Assembly: GCF_029869215.1 (NCBI RefSeq)
Contig: NZ_JARWPM010000060.1
Coordinates: 1 to 48,732 of the forward strand
Source of the DNA: Nocardia carnea
Lineage (GTDB): Bacteria > Actinomycetota > Actinomycetes > Mycobacteriales > Mycobacteriaceae
Direction of reading: 5' to 3'
Length of the DNA: 48,732 nt
In this document: positions 1 through 6,794 of the stretch, piece after piece
How the letters are laid out: each line of letters opens with the position of its first letter
How positions within the stretch are numbered: the first letter of the stretch is position 1
The notes under the pieces: model-generated
Told to the model about the DNA's origin: nothing
Seen by the model: the letters and a program-made list of their open reading frames with translations, nothing else
Databases searched by the model: none
Position numbers and translations under genes: made by a program

Positions 1-127
1 CCGGGGGCCCCGCCGTGCTATTCCGGGGGCGGCCCGGGTTTGCGCGGGGGTAACCCCCCGGGCCCCGGGGGGCCCAAACCCCGCGTCGCCGGAGGCGACG
101 CAAATGAACACAGCCTAGGGTGTGTAT
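1..127. other. Window-start leader with G/C runs, upstream of galU
   Basis: The first ~85 bases are dominated by runs of G and C with many overlapping GGGCCC-like palindromes, unlike the rest of the window. This may be a contig edge of poor quality. Bases 117-120 (AGGG) form a Shine-Dalgarno sequence 7 nt before the ATG at 128. No gene is visible. Confidence 0.4.
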
Positions 128-1093
128 ATGACAGCAGAGGCCGCAAAACAGGATAGCGGGGGCGTCCGCCCGCCGGGACCGGAATTCCGGACGGCCGTCG
201 TACCTGCGGCCGGGCTGGGGACCAGGTTCCTGCCCGCCACCAAGACGGTCCCCAAGGAACTGCTGCCCGTGGTCGATACCCCCGGTATCGAGCTCGTGGC
301 GAGCGAGGCGGCCGGATCCGGCGCCGAACGGCTGGTGATCGTGACCTCTCCCGGTAAGGACGGGGTCGTCGCGCATTTCGTCCAGGACCTGGTACTGGAG
401 AGCACGCTCGCCGAGCGTGGGAAGTTCCAGCTGCTGGAGAAGGTCCGCAAGGCGCCGGGTTTGCTCGATGTCACCTCGGTCGTCCAGGAGGAGCCGCTGG
501 GACTCGGTCACGCGGTGGCGCAGGCCGAGGCGGTGCTCGACCCCGACGAGGAGACCATCGCGGTCCTGCTGCCGGATGATCTGGTCCTGCCGTGCGGAGT
601 GCTGGATGTGATGAACCGGGTCCGGCGCAAGCGCGGTGGTTCCGTGCTGTGCGCCATCGACGTTCCCAAGGAACAGGTGAGCGCTTACGGCGTTTTCGAT
701 GTGGCCCCGGTGCCCGACGCCGTCAATCCGAATGTGCTGCGGGTCAAGGGCATGGTCGAGAAGCCGAGTCTGGAGGATGCGCCGTCGACCTACACCGCGG
801 CGGGCCGCTATCTGCTCGATCGCGCGATCTTCGACGCGCTGCGCCGGATCGGTCCCGGCGCGGGCGGGGAACTGCAACTCACCGACGCGATTTCGCTGCT
901 GATCGACGAGGGACACCCGGTGCATGTGGTTGTCCATCGTGGGTCGCGCCACGATCTGGGTAACCCGGGCGGCTATCTTCGTGCTGCGGTGGATTTCGCG
1001 TTGGAACGGGATGAATACGGTCCCGCGCTGCGCGAGTGGCTCCAGCAGCGGCTGAGTCCGGACTGGGACCCACAGCTCACCGTGGACGAATGA
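128..1093 (+). CDS. galU: UTP--glucose-1-phosphate uridylyltransferase
   Basis: Makes UDP-glucose from UTP and glucose-1-phosphate, the cytoplasmic precursor for cell-wall glycans, trehalose and glycolipids. The N-terminus has the nucleotidyltransferase signature AAGLGTRFLPATK followed by PKELLPVVDTP, the nucleotide-binding loop and the lysine-containing segment of the GalU family. GLGHAV and MVEKP motifs follow further on. At about 321 residues it is full length. A frame also opens at GTG 122, but AGGG at 117-120 is well placed for ATG 128, so I use that start. The following gene begins 37 nt downstream in the same direction. The gene order (galU, moeA-like, rimJ-like, membrane protein) matches the conserved mycobacterial block. 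Confidence 0.95.
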   Translation: MTAEAAKQDSGGVRPPGPEFRTAVVPAAGLGTRFLPATKTVPKELLPVVDTPGIELVASEAAGSGAERLVIVTSPGKDGVVAHFVQDLVLESTLAERGKFQLLEKVRKAPGLLDVTSVVQEEPLGLGHAVAQAEAVLDPDEETIAVLLPDDLVLPCGVLDVMNRVRRKRGGSVLCAIDVPKEQVSAYGVFDVAPVPDAVNPNVLRVKGMVEKPSLEDAPSTYTAAGRYLLDRAIFDALRRIGPGAGGELQLTDAISLLIDEGHPVHVVVHRGSRHDLGNPGGYLRAAVDFALERDEYGPALREWLQQRLSPDWDPQLTVDE

Positions 1094-1130
1094 GTTCGCC
1101 TGCGCCGGCGAGGACATCGGGAAGGGCTGG

Positions 1131-2390
1131 ATGCGCTCTGTCGAGGATCAGCAGATCAAGGTGACGGCCGCGGCCGTCGCGCCGCGCCCGGTGCGGGTCG
1201 CCATCTCCGAGGCCCAGGGCCTGTTGTGTGCCGAGGATGTGGTGACCGAGCGACCGCTGCCCGGTTTCGACCAGGCCGCGATCGACGGATACGCCGTGCG
1301 CAGTGTGGATGTGGCGTCCGCGGGCGCGGATATCCGCGACGAGGACGGTGAGCTGGTCGACCTGACCCTGCCCGTGGTCGGCGAGGTACTCGCCGGCTCC
1401 CGCCAGCCGATCCGGCTGCAGCCCCGCCAGACCGTGCGGGTGGCAACGGGCGCGCCGCTGCCCACGCTCGCCGACGCCGTGCTGCCGCTGGACTTCACCG
1501 ACGGCGGCCGGGGACGGCTGAAGGTGTTCGAGCCGGTGCGGTCCGGCGATTACGTGCGGCGCGCGGGCGACGATGTACAGCCGGGGGATGTGGCGGTGCG
1601 GGCCGGCACGATCATCGGGCCCGCGCAGGTAGGGTTGCTGGCCGCGGTAGGACAGGACAAGGTGCTGGTGCATCCGCGGCCGCGGCTGTCGGTGATCTCC
1701 ATCGGCGAGGAACTGGTCGATGTCGATCGCATCCCCGGCCCGGGGCAGGTCTACGACGTGAACTCCTATGCGCTGGCGGCCGCCGCGCGGGATGCCGGTG
1801 CCGACGTGAACCGGGTCGGGATCGTCGACGCCGATCCGCGGCGGTTACGCGATGTGGTCGAGGGGCAACTCGTGCGGGCGGAGGTCGTGGTGATCGCGGG
1901 CGCGGTCGGCGGCTGGGCGTCCGATCAGGTGTGTGAGGCCCTGGAAGGGCTCGGTGAACTCGAGATCGCCCGGGTCGCCATGCATCCGGGCTCGGTACAG
2001 GGGTTCGGCCGGCTCGGCCGCGACGAGGTACCGACCTTCCTGCTGCCGTCGAATCCGGTGGGCGCCCTGGTGGTTTTCGAGGTGATGGTGCGACCGCTGA
2101 TCCGGATCGCGCTGGGCCGGCGGCAGCCGATGCGCCGGATCGTGCGGGCGCGCACGATCACCCCGATCCAGTCGATGGCCGGCCGTAAGGGATATCTGCG
2201 AGCCCAGTTGATGCGCGACGAGGCCACCGGCGAATACCTGGTGCAACCGCTGGGGAACAGCGCGAACGCTTCGTCGCATCTGCTGGCCGCCATGTCGGAG
2301 GCCAACAGCCTGATCGTGGTCGAGCCCGACGACACCGAAATTCGCACCGGTGACAAGGTTCGGGTCGCGTTCCTGGCGCAGCGCGGCTAG
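1131..2390 (+). CDS. glp: Gephyrin/MoeA-like protein Glp, probable division scaffold
   Basis: A 419-residue protein with the MoeA/gephyrin fold: an N-terminal MoeA segment with DGYAVR, a central MPT-binding-like domain and a C-terminal beta-barrel. In true MoeA the central domain carries TGDEL, TGGVSxGxxD and a PGNP loop. Here these read IGEEL, AGAVGGWASD and LPSNP, and the MKPGKP loop reads MHPGSVQG, so most active-site motifs are altered. Its place next to galU, rimJ and a GlpR-type membrane protein matches the corynebacterial gephyrin-like Glp, which binds FtsZ. I infer a cell-division role rather than molybdopterin molybdenum insertion. GGAAGGG precedes the ATG. A residual MoeA activity cannot be excluded. 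Confidence 0.85.
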   Translation: MRSVEDQQIKVTAAAVAPRPVRVAISEAQGLLCAEDVVTERPLPGFDQAAIDGYAVRSVDVASAGADIRDEDGELVDLTLPVVGEVLAGSRQPIRLQPRQTVRVATGAPLPTLADAVLPLDFTDGGRGRLKVFEPVRSGDYVRRAGDDVQPGDVAVRAGTIIGPAQVGLLAAVGQDKVLVHPRPRLSVISIGEELVDVDRIPGPGQVYDVNSYALAAAARDAGADVNRVGIVDADPRRLRDVVEGQLVRAEVVVIAGAVGGWASDQVCEALEGLGELEIARVAMHPGSVQGFGRLGRDEVPTFLLPSNPVGALVVFEVMVRPLIRIALGRRQPMRRIVRARTITPIQSMAGRKGYLRAQLMRDEATGEYLVQPLGNSANASSHLLAAMSEANSLIVVEPDDTEIRTGDKVRVAFLAQRG

Positions 2391-2401
2391 AAGTGGAGTC
2401 C

Positions 2402-3052
2402 ATGAACGTATTCCGGGCTACGCAGCATCCGGGGTGGCCCGCGCACCTGGGCCCGGTGCGGGTGGCGGCCGGGGAGGTCACGTTGCGGCCGGTACGGTTG
2501 CGCGACGCGGCGGCGTGGAGCCGGATCCGGTTGCGCGATCAGGATCATCTGGAGCCCTGGGAGCCGACCGGCCGCGGCGCCTGGGATGCCCGTAATCACG
2601 CTTCCAATTGGCCGCCGCTGTGGTCGAGCCTGAAGGCCGAGGCCCGGCGCGGTGTGATGGTGCCGCTGGTGATCGAGGTGGACGGCGCGTTCAGCGGTCA
2701 GCTCACGGTCGGCAATATCGTGCGGGGGGCCTTGCGTTCGGCGTGGATCGGCTATTGGGTCACCCGGGACCTCGGCGGGCAGGGGGTAGCGACCGCGGCG
2801 TTGGCGCTCGGGCTCGACCACTGCTTCGGGCCGGTCGGATTGCATCGGGTCGAAGCGACTGTCCGGCCGGAGAATCTGGCCAGCCAGGCGGTGTTGCGCA
2901 ATGTCGGCTTCCGCGAAGAAGGTTTGCTGCGTAGGTATCTCGATGTGGACGGGGCATGGCGCGATCATCTGCTGGTCGCCATGACGGCGGAAGAGTTGTC
3001 CGGCAGGGTCGTCGACCGATTGGCCCGGGAAGGGCGGTTGACGCTGCACTGA
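2402..3052 (+). CDS. GNAT N-acetyltransferase, RimJ/RimL type
   Basis: About 216 residues with the RimJ-type GNAT fold: VTLRPVRLRDAAAW near the N-terminus, the acetyl-CoA loop at GYWVTRDLGGQGVATAA, and the family C-terminal signature ending VLRNVGFREEGLLRRYL. Relatives acetylate protein or ribosomal-protein N-termini; the substrate here is unknown. It matches Rv0995 in order and sequence style. The start is either ATG 2402 or GTG 2393. GGAG at 2395-2398 is too close to serve ATG 2402 well, so the start is uncertain. It begins 11 nt after the Glp stop, so probably in the same operon. Confidence 0.88.
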   Translation: MNVFRATQHPGWPAHLGPVRVAAGEVTLRPVRLRDAAAWSRIRLRDQDHLEPWEPTGRGAWDARNHASNWPPLWSSLKAEARRGVMVPLVIEVDGAFSGQLTVGNIVRGALRSAWIGYWVTRDLGGQGVATAALALGLDHCFGPVGLHRVEATVRPENLASQAVLRNVGFREEGLLRRYLDVDGAWRDHLLVAMTAEELSGRVVDRLAREGRLTLH

Positions 3053-3312
3053 AACCGGGCCGGGGATCGGCCTGTTCGCCACCGGCGATGGTGGAAATGT
3101 GACTCATGTGGCGGAAGTGCACGGCGCGCCTGCCGTGCTGTACCCCTACTCGGAATTAACCTACGGACGTCGGTGGTGCGTCTTGCGTCACCGGCACCGA
3201 AGCTCGTACCACGATCTGCGAGACGTGCCCGCGGGAAAGAACCGGCGTCGGGTCGCACAAGGTCTGGCCTGAGCTGCGACGACGACCATGCGGGACGGAG
3301 GTGCTGACGACG

Positions 3313-4323
3313 ATGCCGAACTCGATCCTGTGGATCGGCTTGGTCGTGCTGTGGGTCTTCGTCCTGTTTCCCATCCTCGCCGATCGGCATCCGCGAATCC
3401 GGCGGACCACCGATACCGCCCTGGCCACGCGGGTATTGCACCGTGGAGATTCCAAACGGCGCAAAGGAAGTGGCCATGCTCGTAAGAAGCGGTCCGGCCG
3501 GTCATACCGAAAGCGTCACCACGGCAACGATGCGGAGGATCGCATGACCACAACAGCCGAGGAGACAGTTACCGAGGCCGAGGACGAACACCTGCACCGG
3601 GGCGACGAGGATCGGGCGGGTCGGTTGGACGACGGCGATATCGCATCCGAATCCGCCCACCTGTATTCCGGCGCCGGCGAAGAGGCCGACTCGTCCGGGG
3701 AGGACACGGACGATATCGAGTTCGCATCGTCGTTCGAGGACGCCGCGCCCGCACGGATCCCGCCGATCCGGGCGGGCGCCCGGCACATGCTCGCCGACCC
3801 GGACGACGCGGCGGATTTCGTTCCCTCCCGGCGTGGCCGCGGTGGCTACGACCCCGAAGCCGACGCCATCGCCCGCGCTACCCGTTACACCTTCCGGCAG
3901 CGCGCCGTGGTCGCGCTGATTCTCGCCGCGATACTCTGCGGAGGCCTCGCCGCGGCCCTCGGCCCGATCTTCTGGTGGGGCTGTGGTGGTGCTGTGCTGT
4001 CGCTGGTCACCTACCTCGGCTACCTGCGCAAACAGGTGCGTATCGAACAGGAGATCCGGCGGCGCCGAAGCGCCCGGCTGGCCGACCGCGGCCACGAATC
4101 GGAGGAGTTCCGGGCTGAGGACGAGGAGCGGGACGGCCATTCCGCGGCCCGCCCCGGTATGGACCGCGATACCGCCCGAGCGCTGCGCCGCCGCGCTCAA
4201 CTGCTCGAGCCGGATGACGAAGACCCGGCCTTCGAGCACCTGGACGCCTACGACGCCACCACCGCCCGGACGGTACGTCACCGCGCCAGCGGCGGGGATA
4301 TCCGGCGGGCCGCCGGAGCGTGA
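3313..4323 (+). CDS. glpR: Membrane receptor GlpR / SepX family protein
   Basis: About 336 residues. An N-terminal transmembrane helix (ILWIGLVVLWVFVLFPILA) is followed by a basic stretch with RHPRIRR, a long acidic disordered region rich in Asp, Glu and Ser, then a pair of hydrophobic helices near residues 200-245 and a charged C-terminal tail. This is the layout of corynebacterial GlpR and streptomycete SepX, which anchor the gephyrin-like partner at the division site. The partner is two genes upstream. A GTG at 3301 is in frame, but it overlaps the purine-rich SD (GGGACGGAGG, 3292-3301), which better serves ATG 3313. A 260-bp gap separates it from the rimJ-like gene, so it may have its own promoter; I could not pick one. 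Confidence 0.82.
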   Translation: MPNSILWIGLVVLWVFVLFPILADRHPRIRRTTDTALATRVLHRGDSKRRKGSGHARKKRSGRSYRKRHHGNDAEDRMTTTAEETVTEAEDEHLHRGDEDRAGRLDDGDIASESAHLYSGAGEEADSSGEDTDDIEFASSFEDAAPARIPPIRAGARHMLADPDDAADFVPSRRGRGGYDPEADAIARATRYTFRQRAVVALILAAILCGGLAAALGPIFWWGCGGAVLSLVTYLGYLRKQVRIEQEIRRRRSARLADRGHESEEFRAEDEERDGHSAARPGMDRDTARALRRRAQLLEPDDEDPAFEHLDAYDATTARTVRHRASGGDIRRAAGA

Positions 4324-4409
4324 ACCCGCCGGACGGCACCGTCCCGCTACGGTGTGTCAGTATAACCCCAGGTCAACGCCCCGATTCGGTGTATTCTTAC
4401 CGGGTTTGC

Positions 4410-4415
4410 TAGAGT
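4410..4415 (+). promoter_or_regulatory. Possible -10 element of the tRNA-Ala promoter
   Basis: TAGAGT lies about 26 nt before the mature tRNA 5' end, in an AT-richer stretch (4370-4412). A -35 is not clear: TTCGGT at 4385 would leave a 19-nt spacer. Weak call. Confidence 0.3.
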
Positions 4416-4441
4416 GGCACAGCGCGGTCGGCAGGCCGCAC

Positions 4442-4517
4442 GGGGCTATAGCGCAGTTGGTAGCGCGTCTCGTTCGCATCGAGAAGGTCAGGGGTTCGAT
4501 TCCCCTTAGCTCCACCA
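4442..4517 (+). tRNA. tRNA-Ala (CGC anticodon)
   Basis: A complete cloverleaf of 76 nt including an encoded CCA. Acceptor arms are GGGGCTA (4442-4448) and TAGCTCC (4507-4513), with the G3:U70 wobble pair that is the alanine identity element. The anticodon stem TCTCG/CGAGA encloses loop TTCGCAT, giving anticodon CGC for codon GCG. The T arm holds GGTTCGATTCC. The discriminator base is A (4514) and CCA is 4515-4517. Confidence 0.97.
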
Positions 4518-4522
4518 CAGAG

Positions 4523-4552
4523 GCGAGCGCTCATCACGAGTGCTCGCTTTTT
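4523..4552 (+). terminator. Rho-independent terminator after tRNA-Ala
   Basis: Arms GCGAGCGCTC and GAGTGCTCGC form a 10-bp stem with one G-U pair and loop ATCAC, followed directly by TTTTT. It starts 5 nt after the tRNA CCA. Confidence 0.9.
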
Positions 4553-4792
4553 CGATGGCGCTCTGCCAGCGAACCGCACAAGATCAGGACTCATACCCAC
4601 TCCGGACTCCCGCAACCCGGGCTTACGGCGCTCGACGTCAGCCGCTGGTTCGCGCTCTGCGCGCCATCTGGGCGGCCATGTCCAGCCGATCGTGGGCACC
4701 GGCGCCGGTCGAATCGGGCGGTGTGGCCGGATGGCCGGGGCCTGCTGGTCGATCACCGTTTCCTCTCCTGGACACGGCACACACGGGTGTGT
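4553..4792. other. Intergenic stretch without a recognisable gene
   Basis: Between the tRNA terminator and the tetR promoter region. Open frames here overlap one another without a credible ribosome-binding site or family. I see nothing further in it. Confidence 0.5.
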
Positions 4793-4813
4793 CAACGTTG
4801 TAGGTCTACGTTG
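4793..4813. promoter_or_regulatory. Candidate TetR operator upstream of the first tetR gene
   Basis: CAACGT, a 9-nt spacer, then ACGTTG: a dyad with perfect 6-bp arms lying 10-30 nt before the candidate starts of the downstream regulator gene. TetR genes are often autoregulated from such a site. The spacer contains GTAG and CTAC-like halves, also found in the inner part of the larger palindrome at 6397. Confidence 0.4.
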
Positions 4814-4841
4814 CGTCAGGCGCATGCAGGAAGGGGCCGTG

Positions 4842-5609
4842 GTGGCTGAACCGCCGAACAACCGCAGGAAGGCCGGGATCGGCCGCCGCGGCAGCCCGGT
4901 CACTCGGGCGGCGGTACTGACTGCGGCGGTCGAGATCGTCGACCGCGACGGGGTCGATGCTCTGTCGATGCGGCGTCTGGCCGAAGCGGTGGGCCGCGAT
5001 CCGATGGTGATCTACCGGCATGTACCGAACAAGGCCGCTGTCCTCGACGGTGTCGCCGAGGTGGTGTTCGGGGAATTGTCGGTCGACGCCGAGGCCTCGG
5101 ATTGGGCCGCTGAACTGCGCCGCGTGGCTCGGGAGTTCAGGCGAGTGGCGTTGGCGCATCCGCGGGTGGTGCCGCTACTGGTGACCCGGCCGCTGGCCAC
5201 GCCGCTCGGTCTCCGGCCGCCGGTCGTGGTGCGACCGCTGGAAGATATGCTCGCGCTGCTCACGCGGGTCGGGTACACCGAGGTCGATGCGTTGCATATC
5301 TATCGGGCGCTCTTCGGGTTCTTGTACGGGCATGTGCTCAACGAGTTACAGGAGATCGTGGAACGCCCGGAGGAAACCGACGATCTCCTGCGGCTCGGGT
5401 TGTACCGGTTGCCGATCGGGGAATTTCCGCTGGTGCGCGCGCTGGCGCCGGTGCTGGCGTCCTACGACGGCGCGGTGGAACTCGAGCGTGGACTGGATAT
5501 CTTGCTGGCCGGGCTGGCGGCGACACTGCCCGGACCGGATCAGGTGCCGTTGCCCGGGTCCGGTGTGGCCACTTTGCCCGGACCCGAGGATGCGCCCGCC
5601 CCTCGATGA
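4842..5609 (+). CDS. TetR-family transcriptional regulator (paralog 1)
   Basis: About 255 residues. The N-terminal TetR helix-turn-helix is clear: TRAAVLTAAVEIVDRDG, then LSMRRLAEAVGRDPMVIYRHV, the recognition helix and following Tyr. The C-terminal ligand-binding part is of the TetR_C type (FGFLYGHVLNELQE, LYRLPIGEFP). I chose GTG 4842 because AGGAAGG at 4828-4834 sits 7 nt upstream; ATG 4824 is an alternative start. The neighbour on the opposite strand is a close paralog over its whole length, and the two genes meet tail to tail with their stops 2 bp apart. The ligand is not predictable. It may act on its own promoter dyad at 4793-4813. Confidence 0.9.
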   Translation: MAEPPNNRRKAGIGRRGSPVTRAAVLTAAVEIVDRDGVDALSMRRLAEAVGRDPMVIYRHVPNKAAVLDGVAEVVFGELSVDAEASDWAAELRRVAREFRRVALAHPRVVPLLVTRPLATPLGLRPPVVVRPLEDMLALLTRVGYTEVDALHIYRALFGFLYGHVLNELQEIVERPEETDDLLRLGLYRLPIGEFPLVRALAPVLASYDGAVELERGLDILLAGLAATLPGPDQVPLPGSGVATLPGPEDAPAPR

Positions 5610-5611
5610 CG

Positions 5612-6376
5612 TCATCCACTGGGCCCGCCTGGGTGCTGCGGTGGTGGTGGGTCCGGGGTTACGGTAGCGGTGAGACCGCTGATCAGGACATCGAGACCGC
5701 GTTCGAGTTCGGTGCTGCCGTCGTAGGTGGACAGGTGGGTGGCCAGCCCGCGCAGCAGTGGGAACTCGCCGATGGGCAACCGGTACAACCCGAGCCGGAG
5801 AAGGTCTGCGGCCTCTTCGGGGCGGTCGACGCTTTCCTGTATCTCGTGCAGGGCGTGTCCGTACAGGAAGCCGAACAGCGCGCGGTAGATGAACAGCGCG
5901 TCGCTACCGCTGAAGTCGGCACGGGTCAGCAATTCCAGAATTCGCTCCACCGGCCGCAGGGTGCCCGGTGGCCGCCGGCCGAGCGGTGTGCCGAGTGAGT
6001 GAGTGGCCAGCAGCGGCACCACATGTGGGTGTGCTACGGCGAGCCGGCGGAAGTCCCGGGCGACGGCGCGGAGCTGGTGGCGCCAGTCGGGGTCGGCAGG
6101 GTCGACCCTCAGCTGCTCCAGCACGAACTCTGCGATGCCGTCCAGGAGCGCGGATTTATCGGCGGCGTGCCGGTAGAGAGCCATCGGGTCGCGGCCGAGT
6201 CGTTTGCCCAGCCGGCGCATCGACAGCTGCTCCACACTGTCGTGGTCGATGATCTCGAGCGCGGCCGCCAACATCGCCGCGCGGGTCAACGGATGGGTGC
6301 GCTGGTTGCCGGGTCGGCCGTCCGATTGTTGCCGGCCGGCGAACAGACCGGCTCTCGTGTCGTTCGTTGCGTACAC
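5612..6376 (-). CDS. TetR-family transcriptional regulator (paralog 2)
   Basis: About 254 residues from the GTG at 6376. TetR helix-turn-helix: TRAAMLAAALEIIDHDS, LSMRRLGKRLGRDPMALYRHA. The C-terminal domain parallels paralog 1 almost block by block (FIYRALFGFLYGHALHEIQE, LRLGLYRLPIGEFP). The frame stays open upstream to 6514, but that stretch codes for the palindromic operator in a non-protein-like way, so I reject it. GTG 6376 has AGGTGA about 8 nt upstream and lies 20 bp below the palindrome. The small gene and the desaturase start divergently on the other side, so this regulator likely represses itself and them, possibly in response to an acyl-CoA or fatty acid. That ligand is inference. 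Confidence 0.9.
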   Translation of the reverse strand: MYATNDTRAGLFAGRQQSDGRPGNQRTHPLTRAAMLAAALEIIDHDSVEQLSMRRLGKRLGRDPMALYRHAADKSALLDGIAEFVLEQLRVDPADPDWRHQLRAVARDFRRLAVAHPHVVPLLATHSLGTPLGRRPPGTLRPVERILELLTRADFSGSDALFIYRALFGFLYGHALHEIQESVDRPEEAADLLRLGLYRLPIGEFPLLRGLATHLSTYDGSTELERGLDVLISGLTATVTPDPPPPQHPGGPSG

Positions 6377-6396
6377 CGCCTGTTCACCTATTGCTC

Positions 6397-6435
6397 GATA
6401 CGTCGTATATCTACACTGTAGACATACGACGTATC
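6397..6435. promoter_or_regulatory. 39-bp near-perfect palindrome, TetR operator
   Basis: Outer arms GATACGTCGTAT (6397-6408) and ATACGACGTATC (6424-6435) are perfect complements. Inner arms TCTACA (6410-6415) and TGTAGA (6417-6422) are also perfect. Only one of the 19 mirrored pairs fails (6409/6423), around the central C6416. It lies between the divergent tetR (start 6376) and the 6535 gene/desaturase, so one regulator dimer pair bound here could control both directions. Confidence 0.8.
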
Positions 6436-6534
6436 TCCGTCTAGGCTGTTGACTCAACCGGATATATGCGTCGACCGGTCGGCCGATCCGGGCGACCGCG
6501 GCCAGACAGCGCATCCGGAGACGGGACCATTCCG

Positions 6535-6708
6535 ATGGCCGAAGAAAACAAGATCACACGCCGCGTTCAAACCATGAAAGTGAGCCTGACCAGGCTGTTC
6601 GACAAAACGGGCAGCGGCGATCGAGCTGGCGAGCCGCGGATCGCCCCAACGGCCCGTGGATTTATAGACCGAGCCAGGAACGCGGTAGGAAACGCGTTCC
6701 GACGCTGA
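6535..6708 (+). CDS. Small basic hypothetical protein (57 aa)
   Basis: Starts at ATG 6535 with a GGAGACGGG purine stretch upstream. The product is short, basic and predicted soluble (MAEENKITRRVQ..., ending RNAVGNAFRR), with no signal peptide or known motif. It lies between the large TetR palindrome and the desaturase, same direction, 86 bp before the desaturase start. It could be a small regulatory or accessory protein co-transcribed with the desaturase, or not a gene at all. I recognise no family. Confidence 0.45.
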   Translation: MAEENKITRRVQTMKVSLTRLFDKTGSGDRAGEPRIAPTARGFIDRARNAVGNAFRR

Positions 6709-6794
6709 CCGATGCAATGCGAGCAGCGCATACGCGCAGGCATCGGCATTGGTTCGGCCGTGGCACAGTACCCGGCAAACTCGAGGTTCTGACA

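Noticed and set aside
3053..3312. Small gene between the rimJ-like gene and glpR
   Set aside because: Frames here are antisense or overlapping with no start signal; best treated as leader/promoter of glpR.
4442..4517. tRNA-Ala as integration site (att) of a mobile element
   Set aside because: No second copy of the tRNA 3' end and no integrase seen in the window.
6377..6514. Longer N-terminus for the second TetR
   Set aside because: It would translate through the 39-bp palindrome and lacks a ribosome-binding site; the GTG at 6376 fits the family length.
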